Assembly: GCA_019634955.1 (NCBI GenBank)
Contig: JAHCAK010000001.1
Span: 1-64,000 of the forward strand
Source: Burkholderiales bacterium
GTDB lineage: Bacteria; Pseudomonadota; Gammaproteobacteria; Burkholderiales; Usitatibacteraceae
DNA length: 64,000 bases
Direction of reading: 5' to 3'
Shown: positions 49,283 to 59,351 of the stretch, in pieces
Position numbering within the stretch: the stretch's first letter is position 1
Layout: each line of letters begins with the position of its first letter
Made by a program: the position numbers and the translations under genes
The notes under the pieces: generated by a model
What the model saw: the letters and a program-made list of their open reading frames with translations, nothing else
What the model was told of the DNA's origin: nothing
Databases searched by the model: none

Positions 49283-50086
49283 TTGAACCAGCGCAGCCAA
49301 CTCCCCATCCCCGACGTCCAGGGCTCCCCGGACGGGCGCCGGCTCGCCATCGACAAGGTGGGGATCAAGTCGATCCGCCACCCGATGCGCATCCTCGAGC
49401 GCGCGGGCGGGATCCAGCACACCGTGGCGACCTTCGCCATGTACGTGGGGCTGCCGCACCAGTTCAAGGGCACGCACATGTCCCGGTTCGTGGAGATCCT
49501 CAACGCCCACGAGCGCGAGATCACCGTGGACTCCTTCCGGGCGATGCTGCGCCAGGTGGTGAAGAAGCTCGAGGCCGAGACCGGCCACGTCGAGATGGTC
49601 TTCCCCTACTTCGTCTCCAAGAAGGCGCCCGTCTCGGGCGTCGAGAGCCTGCTCGACTACGAGGTCACCTTCATCGGCGAGATCGTGGAAGGGCGCGAGC
49701 AGTTCGCGATGAAGGTGCTCGTGCCGGTGACGAGCCTGTGCCCCTGCTCCAAGAAGATCTCCGAGTACGGCGCGCACAACCAGCGCTCGCACGTGACCGT
49801 CGCCGCGCGCGTGTCGACCTTCGTGTGGATCGAGGAGCTGATCGACCTGGTCGAGAAGCAGGCCTCCAGCGAGCTCTACGGGCTGCTCAAGCGCCCCGAC
49901 GAGAAGTACGTGACGGAGCTCGCCTACGACAACCCCAAGTTCGTCGAGGACATGGTCCGCGACATCGCGGCGAAGCTGAACGCCGACCCGCGCATCGAGG
50001 CCTACGTGGTGGAGTCCGAGAACTTCGAGTCCATCCACAACCACTCGGCCTACGCGATGATCCGCAAGAACTGGCCGGCCTGCTGA
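49283..50086 (+). CDS. folE2: GTP cyclohydrolase FolE2 (type IB)
   Basis: FolE2 converts GTP to dihydroneopterin triphosphate for folate. It has 267 residues. The active-site cysteines are in [19 protein letters not shown] with the nearby His. IB enzymes use metals other than zinc and are in some bacteria a low-zinc substitute for FolE. The TTG start at 49283 has AGGA 7 nt upstream and gives the normal length. Its promoter carries the palindromic operator. Confidence 0.94.
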   Translation: MNQRSQLPIPDVQGSPDGRRLAIDKVGIKSIRHPMRILERAGGIQHTVATFAMYVGLPHQFKGTHMSRFVEILNAHEREITVDSFRAMLRQVVKKLEAETGHVEMVFPYFVSKKAPVSGVESLLDYEVTFIGEIVEGREQFAMKVLVPVTSLCPCSKKISEYGAHNQRSHVTVAARVSTFVWIEELIDLVEKQASSELYGLLKRPDEKYVTELAYDNPKFVEDMVRDIAAKLNADPRIEAYVVESENFESIHNHSAYAMIRKNWPAC

Positions 50087-50090
50087 GCCC

Positions 50091-50741
50091 TCAGTAGCGC
50101 TTGGTGAGCGTGAGGTTCGCGCCCTCGCGGCGCATCTCGGTGCGGTTGATGAAGCTCATCCCGAGGAGCGCGATGTCCAGGCCCGGGGAATCGTGCACCA
50201 CGGCGTCCACGCCGAGGAGCGTCATGTCCCCCACCGAGACCGAGTCCAGCTTCACGCGGTACACGAGGACGCGCCCGTTGGCCGTCTGCGAGACGGCCTG
50301 CTGGCCGCGCCTGTAGTCGATGCCCAGGCGCGTGGCATCGGCGGCGGGGAGCGTCACGAGCGTCGCGCCCGTGTCGACGAGGAAGCGCACCCGCGAGCCG
50401 TTCACCCGCCCTTCCGCCGTGAAGTGCCCGTTGCCATCCGCGGCGAGAGTGACCGAGGGAAGCGATCCGGTGAGCGCGGCGGATTCGACGTGCTGCCCCA
50501 GCTCGAGGACCTGCCGCTTGCCGTCGATCTCGAGCGTGGCCGAGCGCGAGTCCGCCGAGACGAGGAGCACGCCTTCGGCGGTGCGCTGGCCGGCGGAAAG
50601 CGTCCGGGGCGCGCCGCGGTCGATCACCACCAGCGCCTTCCCGGGGAAGAGCCCGATCACGTTCACCTCGGTGGCGTGCGCGCGCGGCGCGGCCGCGAAA
50701 GCCGCGACAATGCCGGTGCCGATGAGTCCCCGGATGCCCAT
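50091..50741 (-). CDS. Retropepsin-like aspartic protease, exported
   Basis: The protein has 216 residues with a signal or anchor segment (GLIGTGIVAAFAAAPRAHA). A single aspartic protease domain has the active-site motif VRFLVDTGATLVTLP and a downstream GMSFINR, as in clan AA proteins of the TIGR02281 type. Such half-size enzymes act as dimers. The ATG at 50741 is 3 bp from the start of the divergent amidotransferase gene. Confidence 0.86.
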   Translation of the reverse strand: MGIRGLIGTGIVAAFAAAPRAHATEVNVIGLFPGKALVVIDRGAPRTLSAGQRTAEGVLLVSADSRSATLEIDGKRQVLELGQHVESAALTGSLPSVTLAADGNGHFTAEGRVNGSRVRFLVDTGATLVTLPAADATRLGIDYRRGQQAVSQTANGRVLVYRVKLDSVSVGDMTLLGVDAVVHDSPGLDIALLGMSFINRTEMRREGANLTLTKRY

Positions 50742-50744
50742 TCG

Positions 50745-51458
50745 ATGAAACCCGTCGCCGTCTTCCGCCACGCCCCCACGGAGGGGCCGGGCTATTTTGC
50801 CACTTTCCTGGACGAGGCCCGCATCGCCTGGCGGCTGGTGCGCCTGGACGAGGGCGAGGCCGTCCCCGCCTCCGCGGCGCCCTTCGCGGGACTCGCCTTC
50901 ATGGGCGGCCCCATGAGCGCGAACGACGACCTGCCGTGGACGCAGCCGGCGCTCGCGCTCATCCGCGACGCCGTGGCCCGAGGCGTGCCGGTGATCGGCC
51001 ATTGTCTCGGCGGCCAGCTGCTCGCGAAGGCGCTGGGCGCGGAGGTCACGCGCAATCCCGTGAAGGAGATCGGCTGGCATCCCGTCACCGTGGAGGACGG
51101 CCCCGTCGCGAAGGCATGGCTGGGCGAGGACCTGCGCGGCTTCACCGCCTTCCAGTGGCACGGCGAGACCTTCGCGCTTCCGCCGGGGGCCACGCGCATC
51201 CTCGCCGGGGCCCGCTGCGCCAACCAGGCCTACGTCGTCGGCGGCATCCACCTGGGCATGCAGTGCCACGTCGAGATGACGCCGGAGATGGTCCGCACGT
51301 GGTGCGAAACCGGCGCACCCGAGATCGCCGCGAGCCGCGCGAGCCCGGCCGTGGAGGCGCCGGAGGAGATCCTCGCGCGCACGCAGGCGGGCCTCCCCGC
51401 CCTCACGACGGTGGCGCGGCGCCTCTACGCCCGGTGGGCGGAAGGGCTCCTGCGCTAG
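50745..51458 (+). CDS. Class I glutamine amidotransferase (GuaA-like domain)
   Basis: This free-standing class I amidotransferase has 237 residues. The nucleophile Cys is in [16 protein letters not shown], and the His is in MQCHVEM with its Glu. The [11 protein letters not shown] segment is typical of the YfeJ-like group. No synthetase domain is present. Its substrate is unknown. It is divergent from the protease gene and convergent with yajQ, with overlapping stops. Confidence 0.85.
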   Translation: MKPVAVFRHAPTEGPGYFATFLDEARIAWRLVRLDEGEAVPASAAPFAGLAFMGGPMSANDDLPWTQPALALIRDAVARGVPVIGHCLGGQLLAKALGAEVTRNPVKEIGWHPVTVEDGPVAKAWLGEDLRGFTAFQWHGETFALPPGATRILAGARCANQAYVVGGIHLGMQCHVEMTPEMVRTWCETGAPEIAASRASPAVEAPEEILARTQAGLPALTTVARRLYARWAEGLLR

Positions 51459-51940
51459 TCGCGGAAGTTCTGGAAGGTGAGGGGCACCTCGGTGACCTTC
51501 GCACGCACGAGCGCGATGGCCTCCTGCAGCGTGTCCTTCTTGGCGCCCGTGACGCGCACCACCTCGCCCTGGATCGCCGCGGTCACCTTGAGCTTCGCGT
51601 CCTTGAGCATCTTCACGATGCGCTTGGCGAGCTCGGTCTCCACGCCGTTCTTCACCGTCACCTTCTGCTTCACCTTGTCGCCGCCGATCTTCTCCGGCTT
51701 GTCGAGGGTGAGCAGGCGCAGGTCCACGCCGCGCTTGGCGAACTTGGCGTTGAGGACGTCGCGCACCTGCCCGAGCTTGAACTCGTCGTCGGCGAACGCG
51801 GTGAGCTCGAGCTCCTTCTGCTCGATGCGCGCGTCCGACCCCTTGAAGTCGAAGCGGTTCGCGATCTCCTTGTTGGCCTGCTCGATCGCGTTCTTGACCT
51901 CGACGGCGTTGGCCTCGCAGGCGATGTCGAATGAGGGCAT
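51455..51940 (-). CDS. YajQ-family nucleotide-binding protein
   Basis: The protein has 161 residues with two ferredoxin-like domains, starting [34 protein letters not shown] is characteristic. Members bind nucleotides or RNA, and one from Xanthomonas binds cyclic di-GMP. It is the last gene of the arg block. Its TAG shares CTAG with the convergent stop. Confidence 0.93.
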   Translation of the reverse strand: MPSFDIACEANAVEVKNAIEQANKEIANRFDFKGSDARIEQKELELTAFADDEFKLGQVRDVLNAKFAKRGVDLRLLTLDKPEKIGGDKVKQKVTVKNGVETELAKRIVKMLKDAKLKVTAAIQGEVVRVTGAKKDTLQEAIALVRAKVTEVPLTFQNFRD

Positions 51941-51955
51941 GGGGCCTCCCTGCGG

Positions 51956-53176
<1,221 letters not shown>

Positions 53177-53195
53177 GGCGTATGGCTCTCGGGTG

Positions 53196-53837
53196 TCAGG
53201 TTGTGCGGGAGGGGGGAAGGCCGAGCAGGGCGCGCTGCTCCGCCGTGGGCTCCTGCCGGAAGGCGAGCGCGCTCACCTCGAACAGCGGCAGGCTGGTGAA
53301 GACGGGGGCGAAGCCCGCCGCGCGCAGCACGCGCACGAGCGAGGGCAGCGTGAAGCCGTTGCGGTGCGCGTAGAAGTCGCGCCCCGTCTCGGCGATCTTG
53401 CGGCCGAAGCCGTAGACCACGTCGTTCACGCTGACGGGCCCGGCGGGGGAATGGTAGAGAGGATCGTCGATGTCGATGCCGCGCGAGACCATCTCGCGGA
53501 ACACGGCGTGCATGTCGGGCACGCGGATGTCGGCGAAGCCGTCGGGCTTGAGCACGTGCAGGAACCCGGCCAGCACCCGCGGCAGGTCGTGGCGGTGGTA
53601 GTGCTCGAGGTTGTGGGAGCAGTAGATGGCGTCGTAGCCGGCCGCCGGCAGGCCGGAGAGCTCGCGCGCGTCGCAGGTGATGTCGGGCGCGCCCGCGGGG
53701 TCGATGTCGAGCAGGTGGTGCTCCCAGCCGGCGAAGTGCGGCGGGATGGGGATGCGCTTCGAGTTGCCCCCGACGTTCAGCACCCGGCGCGCGGCCCGCG
53801 CCGCCGGGGCGCCCTGCGTGCCGGCGATCGCGTTCAC
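53196..53837 (-). CDS. Class I SAM-dependent methyltransferase
   Basis: The protein has 213 residues. The SAM-binding region has [15 protein letters not shown] and [19 protein letters not shown], then [17 protein letters not shown], a pattern common in Methyltransf_11 proteins with related [12 protein letters not shown]. The GTG start at 53837 overlaps the argF stop (GTGA), so it is coupled to arginine synthesis genes. Substrate unknown. Confidence 0.82.
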   Translation of the reverse strand: MNAIAGTQGAPAARAARRVLNVGGNSKRIPIPPHFAGWEHHLLDIDPAGAPDITCDARELSGLPAAGYDAIYCSHNLEHYHRHDLPRVLAGFLHVLKPDGFADIRVPDMHAVFREMVSRGIDIDDPLYHSPAGPVSVNDVVYGFGRKIAETGRDFYAHRNGFTLPSLVRVLRAAGFAPVFTSLPLFEVSALAFRQEPTAEQRALLGLPPSRTT

Positions 53838-54748
53838 GTCTCGACGCGCCCCAGGAGCAGGTACTCCATCAGCGCCTTCTGCGCGTGCAGGCGGTTCTCG
53901 GCCTCGTCCCAGACGACGCTCTGCGGGCCGTCGAGGACCTCGGCGGAGACCTCCTCGCCGCGGTGCGCCGGCAGGCAGTGCATGAAGAGCGCCTCCTTGC
54001 GGGCGGCGGCCATCATCTCCGCGTCCACCGTGAAGGCGGTGAACGCGTCCTTGCGGGCGTCGGTCTCGTCCTCCCAGCCCATGCTCGTCCACACGTCGGT
54101 GGTGACGAGGTCGGCGCCGCGGCAGGCCGCGACCGGGTCGCCGAAGAGCTCGAGGTGGCTGCGGTCGACGCCGGCCACGCGCGCGGGCTCCAGCTCGTAG
54201 CCGGCGGGGCTCGCGACGTTCAGCTTGAAGCCGAGGAGGGTCGCGGCCTGCAGCCAGGTGTTGCACATGTTGTTGCTGTCGCCGATCCACGCGACCGTGC
54301 GCCCGGCGATGGGGCCCCGGTGCTCGACGAAGGTGTAGATGTCGGCGAGCACCTGGCAGGGGTGGTACTCGTTGGTGAGCCCGTTGATCACCGGCACGCG
54401 CGAGTGGGCGGCGAAGCGCTCGATGATCGCCTGCTCGTAGGTGCGGATCATGACGATGTCGACCATGCGCGAGACGACGCGCGCGACGTCCTCGATGGGC
54501 TCGCCGCGCCCGAGCTGCGTCTCGCCCATGTTGAGCACGATGGAGGCGCCGCCCAGCTGGAACATGCCCGCCTCGAACGAGACGCGCGTGCGCGTGGAGC
54601 TCTTCTCGAACACCATCGCGAGCATGCGGTCGACGAGCGGCTGGTAGGCCACGTAGTTCTTGAACCGCTCCTTGATGACGCGCGTGCGCCTGAAGAGGTG
54701 CTCGAACTCGTCCGCGGTGAAGTCGCGGAACTGCAGGAAGTGCCTCAT
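53834..54748 (-). CDS. argF: Ornithine carbamoyltransferase ArgF
   Basis: ArgF makes citrulline from ornithine and carbamoyl phosphate. It has 304 residues. The carbamoyl phosphate loop is STRTR, EYHPCQVLAD is present, and HCLPAHRGEEV closes the ornithine site. It lies 6 nt after argD. Confidence 0.97.
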   Translation of the reverse strand: MRHFLQFRDFTADEFEHLFRRTRVIKERFKNYVAYQPLVDRMLAMVFEKSSTRTRVSFEAGMFQLGGASIVLNMGETQLGRGEPIEDVARVVSRMVDIVMIRTYEQAIIERFAAHSRVPVINGLTNEYHPCQVLADIYTFVEHRGPIAGRTVAWIGDSNNMCNTWLQAATLLGFKLNVASPAGYELEPARVAGVDRSHLELFGDPVAACRGADLVTTDVWTSMGWEDETDARKDAFTAFTVDAEMMAAARKEALFMHCLPAHRGEEVSAEVLDGPQSVVWDEAENRLHAQKALMEYLLLGRVET

Positions 54749-54754
54749 GGCGGG

Positions 54755-55951
54755 TCAGCCCGCGACGGCCGGCGCGGGCTCCGCGAGGAAGGCCTTCACC
54801 AGGGGCGCGAGCCTCGCCACGAGCTCGCGCGACTCGGCGTCGCCGAAGACGAGCGGCGGCAGCAGGCGAACGACCTTGTCCGCGGTGACGTTGATGACGA
54901 GGCCCGCCTCCAGCCCGCGGCGCACCAGGTCCCCGCAGGGGCGGTCGAGCTCGACGCCGATCATGAGGCCGCGGCCGCGGATCTCCTTCACGCCCGCCAC
55001 GCCGGCGAGCTCGCGCGCGAGCCCCTGCATGATCGCCTCGCCCTGCCGGGCGGCGTTGGCGAGGAGCCCCTCCTTCTCGATCACCTCGAGCGTCGTGAGC
55101 GCGGCCACCGAGACCAGCGGCCCGCCGCCGAAGGTGGTGCCGTGGTTGCCGGGCCTGAACACCTGGGCCGCCACGCCGCGCGCGAGGCACGCGCCGATGG
55201 GAACGCCCGAGCCCAGGCCCTTGGCGAGCGGCATCACGTCCGGGACGATGCCGGCCCACTGGTGCGCGAACCACTTGCCGGTGCGCCCGATGCCGCTCTG
55301 CACCTCGTCGATCATGAGGAGCCACTGGCGCTTGTCGCAGAGCGCGCGCACCTTGCGCAGGTAGTCGAGGTCGGCCACGTGGATCCCGCCCTCGCCCTGC
55401 AGCACCTCCAGCAGGACGGCGACGACCGAGGGGTGCTCGGAGAGCCGCTCGATCGCGCCGATGTCGTTGTAGGGCACGCGCAGGAACCCGCCCATGAGCG
55501 GCTCGAAGCCGGCCTGCGCCTTGCGCGACCCGGTGGCCGAGAGAGTCGCGAGCGTGCGGCCGTGCCAGGCCTTCTCCATCACCACGATGGCGGGATTCTC
55601 GATGCCGCGCTGGTGGCCGTGCAGGCGCGCGAGCTTGATCGCGCACTCGTTCGCCTCGGCCCCGGAGTTGCAGAAGAACGCGTTGTCCATGCCCGCGAGC
55701 TCGCACACCTTCTGCGCGGCGCGCTCCTGCTCGACGACGCGGAAGAGGTTCGAGGTGTGGATGAGCCGCCCGGCCTGCTCGGCCAGCGCGCGCGTGAGGA
55801 CCGGATGGCCGTGCCCCAGCCCGCTCACGGCGATGCCGGCCAGCGCGTCCAGGTACTTCTTGCCCTCGGTATCCCAGAGCCAGGCGCCCTCCCCTCGCGC
55901 GAACGCGACCGGCTGGGGCGAGTAGGTCTTCATGAGATGGGCGGCAGTCAT
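54755..55951 (-). CDS. argD: Acetylornithine aminotransferase ArgD
   Basis: This class III PLP aminotransferase has 398 residues. NSGAEANECAIKLAR, LMIDEVQSGIGRTGK and the Schiff-base Lys in LAKGLGSGVPIGA are visible. The ATG at 55951 has GAGG 5 nt upstream. ArgD may also serve in lysine synthesis as a succinyl-DAP aminotransferase. It heads the argD-argF-methyltransferase-argG-yajQ unit. Confidence 0.95.
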   Translation of the reverse strand: MTAAHLMKTYSPQPVAFARGEGAWLWDTEGKKYLDALAGIAVSGLGHGHPVLTRALAEQAGRLIHTSNLFRVVEQERAAQKVCELAGMDNAFFCNSGAEANECAIKLARLHGHQRGIENPAIVVMEKAWHGRTLATLSATGSRKAQAGFEPLMGGFLRVPYNDIGAIERLSEHPSVVAVLLEVLQGEGGIHVADLDYLRKVRALCDKRQWLLMIDEVQSGIGRTGKWFAHQWAGIVPDVMPLAKGLGSGVPIGACLARGVAAQVFRPGNHGTTFGGGPLVSVAALTTLEVIEKEGLLANAARQGEAIMQGLARELAGVAGVKEIRGRGLMIGVELDRPCGDLVRRGLEAGLVINVTADKVVRLLPPLVFGDAESRELVARLAPLVKAFLAEPAPAVAG

Positions 55952-55971
55952 AAGCGCCTCGCAGAAACGAT

Positions 55972-55995
55972 CACGGCGGCCTCTGCGCCGCCGTG
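55972..55995 (-). promoter_or_regulatory. 9-bp hairpin in the argD leader
   Basis: CACGGCGGC (55972-55980) and GCCGCCGTG (55987-55995) are a perfect 9-bp inverted repeat with a 6-nt loop. A GATAAT box (56011-56016, minus) lies just upstream, so the hairpin would be near the 5' end of the argD transcript. No T-run follows. Confidence 0.4.
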
Positions 55996-56121
55996 GATGT
56001 GGGAAGGGGAATTATCGGCCAAATGCGACGGGGCCCGCAACCGCGCCGGGCCGGGCGCGCTAGAATGCCGGCCTCCTTCCCACCCGTGAACGCCGGCGGG
56101 CCAGCCCCGGCGGCTTGCGCC

Positions 56122-56481
56122 ATGTCCACCGCCCCCGAGGGCGTCATCATCCAGGGCATCACCCGCGCCGGGCGCGCCTTCCGCCCCAGCGACTGGGCCG
56201 AGCGCCTGTGCGGCGTCCTGTCGACCTTCGGCGGGGACCAGCAGATGCGCTACTCGCCGTTCGTGCGGCCCATCCTCATGGACGGGGTGCGCTGCGTCTT
56301 CGTGAAGCCCGAGCTGCGCGCGATCGAGCCGCGCGCGTACCGCTTCCTGCTCGACTTCGCGTCGGACAACGAACTGGTGGTGATCGATCCGGCGCACCCG
56401 GAAGGGTCCGCGGCGTTCTGCCCGGTGCCGGGCGTGGAACTGGGGCCCGGGGGGCGGGACGCCCCCGGGGAGGGGCCCTAG
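56122..56481 (+). CDS. DUF3579 family protein
   Basis: The protein has 119 residues, starting [35 protein letters not shown] and [18 protein letters not shown] are recognisable features of this betaproteobacterial family of unknown function. The ATG at 56122 gives the family N-terminus. A TAGAAT box is at 56061-56066. Its stop shares CTAG with the convergent rpsT. Confidence 0.85.
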   Translation: MSTAPEGVIIQGITRAGRAFRPSDWAERLCGVLSTFGGDQQMRYSPFVRPILMDGVRCVFVKPELRAIEPRAYRFLLDFASDNELVVIDPAHPEGSAAFCPVPGVELGPGGRDAPGEGP

Positions 56482-56750
56482 GCGCGGCCCGCGAGCGCCT
56501 TGACCTGCTGGGCCAGGCGGCTCTTGTGCCGCGAGGCCTTGTTCTTGTGGATGATCTTCTTGTCGGCGATGCGGTCGATCGTCGAGACGTTCGCGTCGAG
56601 CGCGGCCTGCGCGGCCTTGGCGTCGCCCGAGGCGATCGCGGCCTTCACCTTCTTGATGGCGGTGCGAAGGGTGGTGCGAAGGCCCATGTTGGCAGTGCGC
56701 TGCTTGGCTGCCTGCTTGGCGCGTTTGGCTGCCTGCTTGGAGTTGGCCAT
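56478..56750 (-). CDS. rpsT: 30S ribosomal protein S20
   Basis: S20 binds 16S rRNA early in 30S assembly. It has 90 residues, very rich in Lys and Ala, starting [16 protein letters not shown]. The [19 protein letters not shown] end is typical. It has its own promoter and a leader hairpin. The rpsT-murJ-ribF-ileS-lspA-ispH order is widely conserved. Confidence 0.97.
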   Translation of the reverse strand: MANSKQAAKRAKQAAKQRTANMGLRTTLRTAIKKVKAAIASGDAKAAQAALDANVSTIDRIADKKIIHKNKASRHKSRLAQQVKALAGRA

Positions 56751-56775
56751 GTCGTGTTCCTGGAGTCTGGGAAGG

Positions 56776-56791
56776 CCCGGCCACGGCCGGG
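56776..56791 (-). promoter_or_regulatory. Hairpin in the rpsT leader
   Basis: CCCGGC (56776-56781) and GCCGGG (56786-56791) form a short strong hairpin with a CACG loop between the predicted transcript start and the AGGAA before the rpsT ATG. S20 is autoregulated at translation in E. coli, but no specific mimic is claimed here. Confidence 0.35.
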
Positions 56792-56812
56792 GGTTCGAAA
56801 GCGAAGCCTGAT

Positions 56813-56841
56813 ATTATACAGCGCTTGTCCTGTCAAAACAA
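56813..56841 (-). promoter_or_regulatory. Promoter of rpsT
   Basis: On the minus strand TTGTTT (56836-56841), a 17-bp spacer and a perfect TATAAT (56813-56818) precede rpsT. A perfect TTGACA also occurs at 56831-56836 but is only 12 bp from the -10. Confidence 0.55.
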
Positions 56842-56889
56842 AGCCCTAGCTTCCCCGCCGCTTCCCGGGCCCGCCAACCCCCCGCGCCC

Positions 56890-58422
56890 ATGAACCTCCT
56901 CAAGGCCGCCGCCTCGGTGAGCGCCATGACGCTCGTGTCGCGCGTCACGGGCTTCGCGCGCGACGTGCTGCTCGCCATCACCTTCGGGGCCGGCTTCGCG
57001 ATGGACGCCTTCGTGGTCGCCTTCCGCCTGCCGAACCTGCTGCGGAGGCTGTTCGCGGAGGGCGCCTTCTCGCAGGCCTTCGTGCCCATCCTCGGCGAGT
57101 ACCGGGCCCGCCAGGGCGAGGAGGCCACGCGGGCGCTCACCGCGCGCGTCCTGGGCGTGCTCTCGGTCGCGCTCCTCGCCGCCACGGCGGTCGGGGTGGT
57201 CGCAGCCCCCCTCCTCGTCTACGCGAGCGCCGCGGGTTTCGCAAAGGACGCCGACAAGTTCGCGCTCACGGTGCAGATGCTGCGCATCTGCTTCCCGTAC
57301 ATCTTCTTCATCTCCCTCACCAGCTTCGCCGCCGGGATCCTCAACACCTGGGGCCACTTCAAGGTGCCGGCCTTCACGCCGGTGCTGCTGAACCTCTCCT
57401 TCATCGGCTTCGCGCTCTTCGCGGCGCCGCACTTCGACCGCCCGATCCTCGCGCTGGCGTGGGCGGTGTTCGCGGGCGGCGCGCTGCAGCTCGCCTTCCA
57501 GGTGCCGTTCCTGCTGCGGATCGGCATGCTCCCCCGGCCGCGCTGGGACCCGAAGGACGAGGGCGTGGTGCGCGTGCTGAGGCTCATGGCCCCGGCCGCC
57601 CTCGGCGTGTCCGTCGCGCAGGTGAGCCTCGTGATCAACACGCACATCGCCTCCTGGCTGGGCGACGGCCCCGTCTCGTGGCTCTACTACGCGGACCGGC
57701 TGATGGAGTTCCCCTCCGCCCTGCTCGGCGTGGCGATGGGCACGGTGCTGCTGCCCTCGCTCGTGAAGCACCACGCCAACGGCGACCCGGCGGCCTACTC
57801 GCGGCTCCTCGACTGGGGGCTTCGCCTCGCGCTGCTGCTCGCCCTGCCGGCCGCGGTGGGGCTCGCCCTTCTCGCCGTCCCGCTCGCGGCGACCCTCTTC
57901 TGGCACGGCGAGTTCACGCGGCACGACGTGCTCATGACGCGCGCCGCGCTCATCGCCTACGCGATCGGGCTCGCGGGCATCATCCTGGTGAAGATCCTGG
58001 CGCCCGGGTTCTACGCGCGCCAGAACATCCGCACGCCGGTGAAGGTGGCGCTGGCGACCCTGGCGGTGACGCAGGCCGCGAACATCGCGCTCGTGCCGTG
58101 GCTCGGGCACGCGGGCCTTGCGGCGGCGATCTCGGCGGGCGCCACGTTCAACGCCGGGTGGCTGTGGTGGCTGATGCGCCGCGGCGGGCACTGGCAGGCC
58201 TCGCCCGACTGGGGCGCCTTCCTCCTCAAGGTGGGCGTGGCGCTCTACATGATGGGCGGCGTGATCTGGTACGGCATGGGGTCGGAGTCCTCGTGGTTCG
58301 GGATCCCGGCGGGCACGCGCGCGCTCAAGCTCGCCGCCGTCATCGCGGGCGCCATGGCCGCCTACTTCGCCACGCTCTGGGCGCTGGGCTTCCGGCTGCG
58401 CCAGTTCTCGAGGCAGGAATGA
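56890..58422 (+). CDS. murJ: Lipid II flippase MurJ
   Basis: MurJ flips lipid II across the inner membrane. It has 510 residues with about 13-14 TM helices. MTLVSRVTGFARDVLLAITFG and FVVAFRLPNLLRRLFAEGAF at the N-terminus are diagnostic. It overlaps ribF by 4 nt (ATGA). Confidence 0.96.
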   Translation: MNLLKAAASVSAMTLVSRVTGFARDVLLAITFGAGFAMDAFVVAFRLPNLLRRLFAEGAFSQAFVPILGEYRARQGEEATRALTARVLGVLSVALLAATAVGVVAAPLLVYASAAGFAKDADKFALTVQMLRICFPYIFFISLTSFAAGILNTWGHFKVPAFTPVLLNLSFIGFALFAAPHFDRPILALAWAVFAGGALQLAFQVPFLLRIGMLPRPRWDPKDEGVVRVLRLMAPAALGVSVAQVSLVINTHIASWLGDGPVSWLYYADRLMEFPSALLGVAMGTVLLPSLVKHHANGDPAAYSRLLDWGLRLALLLALPAAVGLALLAVPLAATLFWHGEFTRHDVLMTRAALIAYAIGLAGIILVKILAPGFYARQNIRTPVKVALATLAVTQAANIALVPWLGHAGLAAAISAGATFNAGWLWWLMRRGGHWQASPDWGAFLLKVGVALYMMGGVIWYGMGSESSWFGIPAGTRALKLAAVIAGAMAAYFATLWALGFRLRQFSRQE

Positions 58423-59351
58423 GCCTGCGGGTCATCCGTGACGCGAGGCCCGGCGCCCCGGACGCGGTGGTCGCCATCGGCAGCTTCGACGGCGTGCACC
58501 TGGGGCACCGCGCGCTCCTCGCGAAGGTGGTCCGCGAGGCGGCCGGGCGCGGGCTCGCCCCCGCCGTGCTCACCTTCGAGCCCCTGCCCCGGGAACTCCT
58601 CTTCCCCGACCGCGCGCCGCCGCGCCTCTCCACGCTCTCGGCCAAGCTCCACGCCTTCGCCGAGGCGGGCATCGCCATCGCCTACGTCTGCCGGTTCGAC
58701 CGCGCCTTCGCCGCGCTCACGCCCGAGGCGTTCGCCGCCCGGCTGCGGCAGCTCCACGGCGCGCGCCGCGTGCTGGTGGGCCACGACTTCCGCTTCGGCG
58801 CCCGGCGCGCGGGCGACGTGGCCTTCCTCGCCGCCGAGGGCGCGCGACTGGGCTTCGAGGTGGAGACGCTCCCCACCGTGGCCGACGGCGAGGACCGCGT
58901 CTCCAGCACCCGCGTGCGCGAGGCGCTCGCGGCCGGCGACCTCGACCTCGCCGCGCGCCTGCTGGGGCGGCCCTACGCCATCTGCGGGCGCGTCGTGCAC
59001 GGCGCCAAGCTCGGCCGCAGCCTCGGCTTCCCCACGGCGAACGTCGCCCTGCCCCCGGGCCGGCCGGTGATGACGGGGGTGTTTGCGGTAAGATGTGGCG
59101 GTGCGGCAACTCGCGGACTCGAGGGAGTGGCGAGCCTGGGATACAAGCCGGTCGTGGCCTCCGACGGCCCGGCGACCCTGGAAGCCTTCCTCTTCGACTT
59201 CTCCGGCGACCTCTACGGGCGCCGCCTTTCCATCGAGTTCCTGAAGAAGCTGCGCGACGAGGCGAAATACGCCTCGCTCGACGAGCTCGTGGCGCAGATC
59301 CGCCTGGACTGCGACGCGGCGCGGGCCTATTTCCGCGAAACGGGGACCTGA
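58419..59351 (+). CDS. ribF: Bifunctional riboflavin kinase/FAD synthetase RibF
   Basis: RibF makes FMN and FAD. It has 310 residues. The N-terminal adenylyltransferase domain has [15 protein letters not shown] and [13 protein letters not shown]. The C-terminal flavokinase domain has [12 protein letters not shown] and [16 protein letters not shown]. Its TGA shares the final base with the ileS ATG. Confidence 0.96.
   Translation: MSLRVIRDARPGAPDAVVAIGSFDGVHLGHRALLAKVVREAAGRGLAPAVLTFEPLPRELLFPDRAPPRLSTLSAKLHAFAEAGIAIAYVCRFDRAFAALTPEAFAARLRQLHGARRVLVGHDFRFGARRAGDVAFLAAEGARLGFEVETLPTVADGEDRVSSTRVREALAAGDLDLAARLLGRPYAICGRVVHGAKLGRSLGFPTANVALPPGRPVMTGVFAVRCGGAATRGLEGVASLGYKPVVASDGPATLEAFLFDFSGDLYGRRLSIEFLKKLRDEAKYASLDELVAQIRLDCDAARAYFRETGT

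Noticed and set aside
50745-51458. GMP synthase
   Set aside because: Only the glutaminase domain is present, with no ATP pyrophosphatase or dimerisation domain.
56831-56836. TTGACA as the -35 box of rpsT
   Set aside because: It is only 12 bp from the TATAAT, too close; TTGTTT at 17 bp is the workable -35.
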